Of a DNA stretch of 10,391 nt, positions 1 to 6,228 are shown piece by piece. The translations under genes and the position numbers were made by a program. How positions within the stretch are numbered: the first letter of the stretch is position 1; every line of letters begins with the position of its first letter. Where the stretch lies: the NCBI GenBank assembly GCA_021732965.1, contig JAKFVZ010000782.1, forward strand, positions 1 through 10,391, given 5' to 3'. This DNA is from Reyranella sp. Lineage in GTDB: Bacteria; Pseudomonadota; Alphaproteobacteria; Reyranellales; Reyranellaceae. The notes under the pieces are model-generated. The model searched no databases and was not told the origin of the DNA. It worked only from the letters and a program-made list of their open reading frames with translations.

Positions 1-1995
1 GATCCCGACAAGCGCAGTCAGCTCGGTGCCCATTACACGGACCGCGAGAAGATCGGGCGATTGGTCGAGGCCGCGATCGAGCGGCCGTTGCTGAGGGAAT
101 GGAACGCAGTCAAAGCCGAAATCCTGGCCGCCGACGATCGCGCAACTTCCGCCAAGAACGCACGGGCCAAGAACGCTGCGCGACTTGAAATGCGCAAGGC
201 ATACCAGCGCTTCCTCGACCGCATCCGTAGCTTCCGGGTGCTAGACCCTGCCTGCGGCTCCGGAAACTTTCTGTACGTATCGCTTCTTGCCTTGAAGGAC
301 CTTGAGTTGCGCGCGTCCGTGGAGGCCGAAGCGCTAGGCTTGCCCCGAGAGTTCAATCAGGTTGGCCCGGAAGCTGTGCATGGCATCGAAATCAATCCCT
401 ATGCTGCCGAATTGGCGCGAGTGTCAGTCTGGATCGGCCACATCCAATGGGCGCGCAGAAATGGGCTACCTCCTCCGGCGAATCCAGTCCTAAGACCTCT
501 GGAAACCATCGAGTGTCGGGACGCGATTATTAATCCCGATGGTACGCCCGCCAGTTGGCCAAAGGCTCACGCCATTGTCGGCAACCCGCCCTATCTAGGC
601 GCTAAGTTGATGAAGAGGATGTTGGGAGTAGAAAAGACGGAAGCAATCCGCACCATCTACGCCGACCGCCTACCAGGCTTTACTGACCTTGTTTGCTATT
701 GGTTCGAAAATGCCCGTTCGATGGTTGAAGCCGGATTGGCAGATCGTGCTGCGCTGGTTGCGACCAACTCGATCCGAAAAAACACAAATTTGCCTGTGTT
801 AAGGCGGATAGTTGCGACCACTCCAATATTCGAGGCTTGGAGTGAAGAACGGTGGACCATTGATGGCGCGAATGTTGACGTATCTCTGATCTGCTTTGCG
901 CGAAGCCCGGAACCGGCACGGTTGAATGGTCAGGAAGTCAGCTCAATCAATGCTGATCTTACTGCTGGGTTCAATCTAACGATGGCCCACTCTCTGCGAG
1001 AGAATCGCAAGGGGGCATTTCTTGGAATCCAGAAAAGCGGGCCGTTCGATGTGAGCGGCACTGTTGCGCGCAACTGGATGCAAGAGCCAGCCAACCCGAA
1101 TGGGCGCACGAATGCCGAAATTCTTAAGCCATACTGGAACGGGGATGATCTGACCGGGCGCCCACGTGACATGTGGCTAATAGATTTACCCTTAGGGCTC
1201 GCACGTGCCGATGCATCGCTATTCGTTCTGCCCTTTCAACATGTTGCGACAACGACTGATGAAGAAGGACGGTCCGTAGAAGAACTCCGTGCGGCGCTTG
1301 GCGAGCGAGCAGGACCTCGGTGGTGGGAACCACATTGGCCCCGAAAGGACATGCGGTCACGGATTCAAAAGATTCCGCGGTACATTGTGACCCCCGAGAC
1401 CGCTCAGCACAGATTGTTCGTATGGCTCTCCTACCCAGTGCTGCCGGACAAGAATCTAATTGTCATACCACGCGACGATGATTTGATGTTTGGTTTGCTG
1501 CATAGCCGCTTCCATGCGGCTTGGTCTCTTCGGAAAGGATCTGATCTGCAGGATCGACCGCGCTATACACACACCACGACTTTTGCCACTTATCCATTTC
1601 CTGAAGGCATGACTCCAGATGTGCCTGCGAATACGGCTCTTGCTCTTCCATCAGCACCTGCCATCGGAGAAGCAGCCGCAAACTTGGACAGGCTCCGGAA
1701 TGCATGGCTGTACCCAAGTGATTTAATACGATTTTCGCCAGAAATCGTTGAATTCCCCGAAGAGGGATGGGCCTTTCCTGAGCGAGTTGAGCCTGTTGAC
1801 GATCGGGCTAGTCGGCTCTTGACCGCTCGCACTCTCACAGCTCTCTACAATGAGTGCCCTGAATGGCTATCAGAAGCACACAGGGCGTTGGATGACGCCG
1901 TGGCGGCCGCTTATGGATGGCCTGCCACCATATCTAACGATGACGCTCTGGCCGCGTTGCTCGCGCTCAACCTTGAACGTTCAAAGGCGAACTAA
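1..1995 (+). CDS. Type IIL (MmeI-like) adenine-specific DNA methyltransferase / restriction-modification enzyme, 5' truncated by window
   Basis: The reading frame is open from base 1 to the TAA at 1993-1995, so 664 residues are visible and the N-terminus lies outside the window. Seen in order: a GAHYTD motif (visible residues 9-14) typical of the start of this methyltransferase fold, AdoMet-binding motif I DPACGSGNF (82-90), a GIEINPYAAELARV segment (from 128), catalytic motif IV NPPY (195-198) of N6-adenine methyltransferases, a target-recognition region (about 330-510) ending near TFATYPFP, and a C-terminal stretch with AAAYGWP and LLALNLER. This order matches the methyltransferase, recognition and C-terminal domains of the MmeI family, whose members methylate adenine on one strand and, when they carry an N-terminal PD-(D/E)XK domain, also cut DNA. 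Whether a nuclease is present cannot be seen. The gene uses TTA and CTA leucine codons and many A/T-ending codons that are rare in the genes downstream, suggesting horizontal acquisition. The family call is firm; the exact function is inferred. Confidence 0.9.
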   Translation, partial: DPDKRSQLGAHYTDREKIGRLVEAAIERPLLREWNAVKAEILAADDRATSAKNARAKNAARLEMRKAYQRFLDRIRSFRVLDPACGSGNFLYVSLLALKDLELRASVEAEALGLPREFNQVGPEAVHGIEINPYAAELARVSVWIGHIQWARRNGLPPPANPVLRPLETIECRDAIINPDGTPASWPKAHAIVGNPPYLGAKLMKRMLGVEKTEAIRTIYADRLPGFTDLVCYWFENARSMVEAGLADRAALVATNSIRKNTNLPVLRRIVATTPIFEAWSEERWTIDGANVDVSLICFARSPEPARLNGQEVSSINADLTAGFNLTMAHSLRENRKGAFLGIQKSGPFDVSGTVARNWMQEPANPNGRTNAEILKPYWNGDDLTGRPRDMWLIDLPLGLARADASLFVLPFQHVATTTDEEGRSVEELRAALGERAGPRWWEPHWPRKDMRSRIQKIPRYIVTPETAQHRLFVWLSYPVLPDKNLIVIPRDDDLMFGLLHSRFHAAWSLRKGSDLQDRPRYTHTTTFATYPFPEGMTPDVPANTALALPSAPAIGEAAANLDRLRNAWLYPSDLIRFSPEIVEFPEEGWAFPERVEPVDDRASRLLTARTLTALYNECPEWLSEAHRALDDAVAAAYGWPATISNDDALAALLALNLERSKAN

Positions 1996-1998
1996 TCT

Positions 1999-2012
1999 CA
2001 AGCGCTCGCTTG
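1999..2012 (+). terminator. Small hairpin just after the methyltransferase stop (weak terminator candidate)
   Basis: CAAGCG and CGCTTG form a perfect inverted repeat four bases after the TAA. No T-run follows, so it is not a standard Rho-independent terminator. It may slow polymerase or stabilise the mRNA end, or be chance. The rest of the 1996-2229 gap holds a candidate promoter near its end and no gene I can support. Confidence 0.2.
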
Positions 2013-2154
2013 ACGGAGGCAAGTGAGGAACAGACGCGAACATCGCCCTTTCTTGAATGACCGGTTCACTCGCCAAGCAGAAGTGCCACCCCGATCGCTA
2101 GGTCCTGCTAACACTAGTGCTGTTGGGACGCTGATTTCCCCCACTCCCCCCCCT

Positions 2155-2183
2155 CTGGCACAGCCGCGTTTTGCCTCTATGAT
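2155..2183 (+). promoter_or_regulatory. Candidate sigma70-type promoter of the hydroxyacid dehydrogenase gene
   Basis: CTGGCA (2155-2160) and TATGAT (2178-2183) are separated by 17 bases. They match the TTGACA and TATAAT consensus at four and five of six positions. The predicted transcript start is near 2190, giving a leader of about 40 bases before the ATG at 2230. This is a by-eye prediction from sequence only. Confidence 0.42.
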
Positions 2184-2229
2184 CGCGGCCGCCCTGCAGG
2201 ACAGGGACGGAATTTCGCGGGAGAGAACG

Positions 2230-3099
2230 ATGGCCAAGGTGGCATTTCTGGGACTGGGCGTGATGGGCTTTCCGATGGCGGGGCATCTCGCCGCGAAGGG
2301 CCACGAGGTCACGGTCTATAACCGCACCTTCGCCAAGGCCGAGGCGTGGACGCAGAAGCACAAGGGCAAGGCCGCCAAGACGCCGCGCGAGGCCGCCCAG
2401 GGGCAGGAGATCGTGTTCTGCTGCGTCGGCAACGACGACGACCTGCGCTCGGTCGTGCTGGGGCCGGACGGCGCCTTTGCCGGCATGTCCAAGGGCACCA
2501 TCTTCTTCGACAACACCACGGCCTCGGCCGACATCGCCCGCGAGCTTCATGCCGAGGGCAAGAAGCTCGGCATCGACTTCATCGACGCGCCGGTCTCGGG
2601 CGGACAGGCGGGCGCCGAGAACGGCCAGCTCACCGTGATGTGCGGCGGCGAGCAGGGCCCGTTCGACAAGGCCAAGCCGGTGGCCGACGCCTTCTCGAAG
2701 GCGGTCACGCTGATCGGCCCGCCGGGCTCGGGTCAGGTCACCAAGATGATGAACCAGATGTGCATCGCCGGCATCGTGCAGGGCCTCGCCGAGGCGCTGA
2801 ACCTCGGCCAGCGCGCCGGGCTCGACATGGAGAAGGCGCTGGGCGCCATCTCCAAGGGCGCGGCGCAGAGCTGGCAGATGGAGAATCGCTGGCAGAACAT
2901 GGTGAACGGCAAGTTCGACTACGGCTTCGCCGTCGACTGGATGCGCAAGGACCTCGGCATCGCCATGGCCGAGGGCAAGCGCCAGAAGGCCGGCATGCCG
3001 CTGGTCGCGCTGGTCGACCAGTTCTACGAGCGCGTGCAGGCGCGCGGCGGCGGCCGCTGGGACACGTCGAGCCTGATCCAGCCGCTGCAGAAGCCCTAA
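2230..3099 (+). CDS. NAD(P)-dependent beta-hydroxyacid dehydrogenase (3-hydroxyisobutyrate dehydrogenase / glyoxylate-succinic semialdehyde reductase family)
   Basis: This 289-residue cytosolic oxidoreductase interconverts a beta-hydroxyacid and its semialdehyde. The N-terminal Rossmann fold has the GLGVMGFPMA dinucleotide motif (residues 8-17). The sequence NRT (31-33 region) after the second strand places an Arg where NADP-preferring members bind the 2'-phosphate, so NADP(H) is the more likely cofactor (inferred). DAPVSGG (119-125) is the family substrate-binding motif, GSGQVTKMMNQ holds the expected catalytic Lys (172) and Asn (175), and KDLGIA (240-245) is the conserved C-terminal motif. 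The length fits the family. The ATG at 2230 is chosen because the homology starts there and GGGAGAG (2219-2225) lies just upstream; the frame is open further upstream but that part has no family resemblance. The true substrate (3-hydroxyisobutyrate, tartronate semialdehyde, glyoxylate or succinic semialdehyde) cannot be told from sequence. The gene seems to be transcribed from its own promoter. Confidence 0.93.
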   Translation: MAKVAFLGLGVMGFPMAGHLAAKGHEVTVYNRTFAKAEAWTQKHKGKAAKTPREAAQGQEIVFCCVGNDDDLRSVVLGPDGAFAGMSKGTIFFDNTTASADIARELHAEGKKLGIDFIDAPVSGGQAGAENGQLTVMCGGEQGPFDKAKPVADAFSKAVTLIGPPGSGQVTKMMNQMCIAGIVQGLAEALNLGQRAGLDMEKALGAISKGAAQSWQMENRWQNMVNGKFDYGFAVDWMRKDLGIAMAEGKRQKAGMPLVALVDQFYERVQARGGGRWDTSSLIQPLQKP

Positions 3100-3107
3100 C
3101 TCGCGTA

Positions 3108-3194
3108 TGTCGTCCTGAGCGAAGCGAAGGACCTGACGGAGCAACCTGCGATTCTGGAGGAAACGTGAGATCCTTCGCTGCGCTCAGGATGACA
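3108..3194. repeat. Palindromic intergenic repeat (two 27-base arms) in the leader of the glutathione S-transferase gene
   Basis: The arms at 3108-3134 and 3168-3194 are inverted copies matching at 24 of 27 positions, separated by 33 bases. The core TCCTGAGCGAAGCGAAGGA type belongs to a kind of dispersed extragenic repeat that I recognise from many high-GC bacterial genomes. The right arm ends three bases before the ATG at 3197 and contains AGGA (3186-3189), the best-spaced Shine-Dalgarno-like sequence for that gene. If the RNA folds on itself, that site would be paired. Each arm also carries a GCGNAGC mini-hairpin core (3119-3125 and, on the minus strand, 3177-3183). Genome-wide copy number cannot be seen here. 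Confidence 0.85.
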
Positions 3195-3196
3195 TC

Positions 3197-3823
3197 ATGA
3201 GCTACACACTCTGGGGCCGGCCCGGCTGGGGCTCGGCCCTCATCGAGGCACAGCTCGACTGGTACGGGCTGCCTTTCGCCTACGAAACGGTCGGGGATCT
3301 GTTCAAGGATCCCGGCGCGAAGGCGAAGCTCGAGAAGGTGAACCCGCTGGCACAGGTGCCGACCCTGGTCCTGCCCGACGGCACGGTCATGAGCGAGAGC
3401 GCCGCCATCACGCTGCTGCTGGCCGACATCACCGGCACCGACTCGCTGGTGCCGGCCGCCGGCAGCGCGGAGCGCGCTTCGTTCCTGCGCTGGCTGGTGT
3501 TCCTGGTGGCCAACATCTACCCGACCTTCACCTATGCCGACGATCCGTCGCGCTTCGTCTCGGTCAACAACGCGCGCGATCCGTTTCGCGCCGCCACCGA
3601 CGCCTATGCCCAGCGGCTGTGGCGCCAGATCGAGAGCCAGGCCGGCGCACCGTGGTTCCTGGGCGAGCGCTTCTCCGCCCTCGACATCTATCTCGACGTC
3701 ATGACCCGCTGGCGCCCGCGTCGCGGCTGGTTCGAGATCGAGACGCCCAAGCTATTCGCCATCGCGCGCAAGGTCGATGCACGGCCGGAACTGAAAGAAA
3801 CCTGGAGGAGGAACTTCCCATGA
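3197..3823 (+). CDS. Glutathione S-transferase family protein
   Basis: This 208-residue cytosolic protein has the two-domain glutathione S-transferase architecture. The N-terminal thioredoxin-like domain (about 1-78) has the cis-Pro loop in NPLAQVPTLVLPDG (P55) and the SES motif (66-68), which bind the gamma-glutamyl part of glutathione. The helical C-terminal domain (about 90-208) has the folding motif around FLGERFSALDIYLD, with an S/T-x-x-D N-capping box at 160-163. The usual catalytic Ser/Cys/Tyr near the N-terminus is not obvious: the segment reads LWGRPGWGSALIEA, where Ser13 is a candidate. The start at 3197 has no independent ribosome binding site outside the repeat that precedes it. 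The stop overlaps the start of the next gene by four bases (ATGA), so the two are probably co-translated. The substrate is unknown; detoxification or dehalogenation-type chemistry is possible. Confidence 0.92.
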   Translation: MSYTLWGRPGWGSALIEAQLDWYGLPFAYETVGDLFKDPGAKAKLEKVNPLAQVPTLVLPDGTVMSESAAITLLLADITGTDSLVPAAGSAERASFLRWLVFLVANIYPTFTYADDPSRFVSVNNARDPFRAATDAYAQRLWRQIESQAGAPWFLGERFSALDIYLDVMTRWRPRRGWFEIETPKLFAIARKVDARPELKETWRRNFP

Positions 3824-4800
3824 GACAACACATGAAACGCCGAAGCTTCGTGGCGCTCGCCGCCACCACCGCCCTCGCCGGCACCGCGCGTGCACAAGGT
3901 GCCTACCCCGACAAGCCCATCACCATGGTGGTGCCCGCGCCACCGGGCGGCGGCACCGATCTCGTCACGCGTCTCTATTCCGACCTGCTGAGCCAGGAGC
4001 TGGGCGTGCAGGTGATCGTCGACAACAAGGGCGGCGGCAACGGCAACATCGGCACCGCCATCGTCGCCCGCGCCAAGCCCGACGGCTACACGCTGCTGAT
4101 GCAGTACTCGGCCTACCATTCGGCCAACCCGGCACTGATCAAGGATCTCAACTGGAAGCCCGACGATTTCGTGGGCGTGGCGATGGGCGCGGTGGCGCCG
4201 CACGTCATCGTGGTCGCCAAGAAGGTGCCGGCCGACGATCTCAAGAGTTTCATCGCCTACGCCAAGGCCAATCCCGGCAAGCTGAACTACGCCTCGGTCG
4301 GTGCCGGCTCCGTGCCGCATCTCGGCGGCGTGCTGCTGAACAAGGCGGCGGGCCTCGACCTGATCCACGTGCCCTACAAGGGCGCCGGCCCCGCCACCGC
4401 CGACACCGTCGCGGGCCAAGTCGAGCTGCTGATCGTGACGCCGCCCTCCGTGTCCGGCCATATCCGCAACGGCAACCTCAAGGCGCTGGCGCTCGCGAGC
4501 GATAGCCGTCTGCCGGCCTTTCCCGACATCCCGACGACCGCCGAAGCGGGCCTGCCGGGCTTCATCCTCGACGGCTGGTTCGCGCTGTTCGCGCCGGCCG
4601 GCACACCGCAGCCGATCGTCGACAAATTGAACGCCGCGATGCGCAAGGTCGGCAAGATGGAAGCCGTCGTCGCCCGTGCCAACCAGCTCGGCATCGTGCT
4701 GAAGGACTGGACGCCGGCCCAGATGAACGACTTCGCCAAGGGCGAGGTCGAGACCTGGGGCAAGGTGATCCGCGACAACAAGATCACGTTTACGGAGTAA
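3820..4800 (+). CDS. Bug/TctC family periplasmic substrate-binding receptor (tripartite tricarboxylate transporter type)
   Basis: This 326-residue exported receptor captures small carboxylates or related ligands for a tripartite tricarboxylate transporter. The N-terminus has a signal peptide: a KRRSFVAL segment (6-13) that fits a twin-arginine (Tat) pattern, a hydrophobic core, and a likely cleavage after ARA near residue 25. Family motifs follow: YPDKPITMVVP (29-39), PPGGGTDLVTR (41-51), the VDNKGGG loop (67-73), KPDGYTLL (86-93), LNYASVGAGS (155-164), VPYKGAG (184-190) and APAGTP (258-263). The start at 3820 is supported by GGAGGAGG (3804-3811) eight bases upstream; a second in-frame ATG at 3832 is less well spaced. 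It overlaps the transferase stop by four bases. No TctA or TctB membrane gene is visible, so it is an orphan receptor in this window, which is common for this family. The ligand is unknown. Confidence 0.93.
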   Translation: MRQHMKRRSFVALAATTALAGTARAQGAYPDKPITMVVPAPPGGGTDLVTRLYSDLLSQELGVQVIVDNKGGGNGNIGTAIVARAKPDGYTLLMQYSAYHSANPALIKDLNWKPDDFVGVAMGAVAPHVIVVAKKVPADDLKSFIAYAKANPGKLNYASVGAGSVPHLGGVLLNKAAGLDLIHVPYKGAGPATADTVAGQVELLIVTPPSVSGHIRNGNLKALALASDSRLPAFPDIPTTAEAGLPGFILDGWFALFAPAGTPQPIVDKLNAAMRKVGKMEAVVARANQLGIVLKDWTPAQMNDFAKGEVETWGKVIRDNKITFTE

Positions 4801-4806
4801 CTTCCG

Positions 4807-4922
4807 CCGTCGTCTCGACCGGAGCGCGAAGCGCGGAGTGGAGAGACCTTTTTTCCTCTCCAAGCCGTCAGACCTTGGAGAAAAGGTCCCTCCACTCCGC
4901 TTCGCTCCGGTCGGGACGACGG
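4807..4922. repeat. Long inverted repeat between convergent genes, possible bidirectional terminator
   Basis: The left arm (4807 to about 4864) and right arm (about 4874-4922) are near-perfect inverted copies over more than 40 bases, closed by a short CCAAG / CTTGG stem around a loop at about 4865-4873. The arm core (GACCGGAGCGAAGCGGAGTGG) resembles dispersed repeats of alphaproteobacterial genomes. The left arm differs by two extra CG dinucleotides placed symmetrically around GAA (4824-4834) and by several extra bases in its T-rich part. The repeat fills almost the whole gap between the receptor gene (ends 4800) and the ACT gene (minus, ends 4932). The RNA would fold into one long hairpin from either strand, so a terminator or mRNA-end-protecting role is plausible. 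Confidence 0.9.
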
Positions 4923-4931
4923 ATCAATGAG

Positions 4932-5186
4932 TCAGAACACGTGCCGCACGCCGACGATCTGGCCGAGTGAGCGGCCGACATGTTCGGCCACGGCCGGCTC
5001 CAGCCCCTCGACCTCGATCTCGACATTGAGTCCGTCGCCGTCGGCCTGCGCGAAGACGCGGGCGGGCACGAGGCCGCGCTTGGCCAGAAGTTCGAGCGCG
5101 CGTGGCAGCACGCCGGGCTCGGCGTCGGCCTCGAAACAATAACGGACGGCGGAGTTACTACGCTTCAGGGAGAGAATGGCGGACAT
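4932..5186 (-). CDS. Small free-standing ACT-like domain protein
   Basis: The predicted product is 84 residues, essentially one beta-alpha-beta-beta-alpha-beta domain. It shows a strand (AVRYCFEADAEPG, 13-25), a helix (VLPRALELLAKRG, 26-38), strands around VPARVFAQAD (40-49) and LNVEIEVEG (53-61), a helix (AVAEHVGRSLGQ, 65-76) and a last strand (GVRHVF). This resembles ACT regulatory domains such as the small acetolactate synthase subunit IlvM, which bind amino acids and control partner enzymes. No catalytic domain is attached and no partner enzyme is next to it. The start at 5186 is chosen because AAGGA (minus strand, 5195-5199) lies eight bases upstream; the frame stays open to 5360 but that extension is low-complexity and would overlap the intergenic palindrome. 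It converges on the receptor gene and diverges from the lactonase-like gene. The ACT call is from visible pattern only. Confidence 0.72.
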   Translation of the reverse strand: MSAILSLKRSNSAVRYCFEADAEPGVLPRALELLAKRGLVPARVFAQADGDGLNVEIEVEGLEPAVAEHVGRSLGQIVGVRHVF

Positions 5187-5229
5187 CGGACGATTCCTTG
5201 GACGGATAAAAGGCGAACGCGGCAACGCA

Positions 5230-5250
5230 ACGGTTTGCAGTGCAAACCGT
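5230..5250. promoter_or_regulatory. Perfect palindrome, candidate operator in a divergent intergenic region
   Basis: ACGGTTTGCA (5230-5239) and TGCAAACCGT (5241-5250) are exact reverse complements around a single G. The site sits between the ACT gene start (5186, minus) and the hydrolase start (5363, plus). Its size and dyad symmetry suit a dimeric helix-turn-helix repressor. A TATAGC element (5298-5303) downstream could be part of the plus-strand promoter, but no good -35 pairs with it. No regulator gene is visible in the window, so the protein that would bind is unknown. A hairpin in RNA is an alternative, although the one-base loop would force the inner pairs open. Confidence 0.5.
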
Positions 5251-5362
5251 GGTGCTAATTCGCCGTCCAGGGAGGTCCGTGCGGGCCATGACGCGACTAT
5301 AGCGCCCGAGCCGGCCGGCGCGCTAGGGTCCCGGCAACGAACCCGCCGGGAAGGAAACAAAG

Positions 5363-6178
5363 ATGCGTTCGACGCCCATCTACGAGGTGCATGCGGTCAA
5401 GTATGCCCACCTGCCGCGCAAGGCATGGGAAGTCCAGATCAACCCCGACCCGCACGATGCCGACTTCCCGATGGACTATTTCGTCTGGGTGGCGATCCCG
5501 CTGGACGAGAACGGCCATCGCGTCCTCGGCGGCAAACCCATCGTGATCGACACCGGCTTCAACGCCACGGTCGGCAAACTGCGCGGCCGCGAGGTGAAGA
5601 AGAACCCGGCCGATCTCCTCGGCGAGGTCGGGGTCGACGCGAAGGAGGTCGAGGACGTCATCGTCACCCATCTCCACTACGACCATATCGGCAACTGGGA
5701 CCGCTTCCCCAAGGCGCGCTTCCATCTCCAGGACAAGGAGATGAACTTCGCGACCGGCCGGCACATGTGCAAGGGACCGTTCCGCCACGCCTACGAGTGC
5801 GAGGACATCGTCGGCATGGTGCGCGCGCTCTACGGCGGCCGGCTGGTGTTCCATGACGGCGACGAGGAGCTGCAGCCCGGCATCTCGCTGCACCTGATCG
5901 GCGGCCATACCGCCGGCATCCAGTCGGTGCGCATCAACACGCGCAACGGCTGGCTCGTGCTGGCCTCCGACGCCAGCCACTATTTCTGGGGCGTCAACAA
6001 CGACAAGCTGTTCTCGATCGTCTACTCGGTCGCCGACATGCTGGCGGGCTACGACAAACTCAAGAAGCTGGCCGATGGCCGCGTGGAGATGGTGATTCCC
6101 GGCCACGATGCCGAGGTGATGACGCGCTATCCCGCCTCGGGCAAGGGACTGGAAGGCGTGAGCGTCCGGCTCGACTAG
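5363..6178 (+). CDS. Metallo-beta-lactamase-fold hydrolase, N-acyl homoserine lactonase-like
   Basis: The 271-residue product has the complete set of metal ligands of dinuclear zinc hydrolases in this fold. HLHYDH (residues 103-108) supplies H103, H105, D107 and H108; GGHTAG supplies H182; ASDASHY supplies bridging D203; and PGHDAE supplies H248. Y207 lies close to where AHL lactonases such as AiiA keep a catalytic Tyr, though here the spacing after DAS differs by one residue (DASHY instead of DASY). Known members open the lactone ring of acyl-homoserine lactones and so quench quorum sensing; other members hydrolyse different esters or lactones, so the substrate is inferred. No signal peptide is seen, so it is likely cytosolic. 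The start is supported by GGAAGGA (5349-5355) seven bases upstream. It diverges from the ACT gene. No luxI or luxR gene is visible nearby. Confidence 0.9.
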   Translation: MRSTPIYEVHAVKYAHLPRKAWEVQINPDPHDADFPMDYFVWVAIPLDENGHRVLGGKPIVIDTGFNATVGKLRGREVKKNPADLLGEVGVDAKEVEDVIVTHLHYDHIGNWDRFPKARFHLQDKEMNFATGRHMCKGPFRHAYECEDIVGMVRALYGGRLVFHDGDEELQPGISLHLIGGHTAGIQSVRINTRNGWLVLASDASHYFWGVNNDKLFSIVYSVADMLAGYDKLKKLADGRVEMVIPGHDAEVMTRYPASGKGLEGVSVRLD

Positions 6179-6228
6179 GGTCTCGCGGCAACGAACATGG
6201 TGCAATCCGAACGAGATCGAGTCTCCCG

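Noticed and set aside
2023..2229. Upstream extension of the dehydrogenase frame
   Set aside because: The extra 69 codons have no family similarity, and a ribosome binding site and promoter fit the ATG at 2230.
2098..3144. Long open frame (348 codons) on the minus strand
   Set aside because: It is the mirror of the strongly GC-biased dehydrogenase gene and has low-complexity Ala/Arg/Leu-rich composition with no family pattern.
2346..3200. Plus-strand open frame of 284 codons overlapping the dehydrogenase in another frame
   Set aside because: It is Arg/Gly-rich and out of frame with the recognised protein; only its last 11 codons are discussed as a possible leader.
3688..4863. Long minus-strand open frame of 391 codons
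   Set aside because: It is antisense to the transferase and receptor genes, His/Arg/Gly-rich, without a recognisable domain.
5187..5360. Upstream extension of the ACT gene
   Set aside because: The ACT fold is complete from 5186 with a good ribosome binding site, and the extension would run over the palindrome and the leader of the divergent gene.
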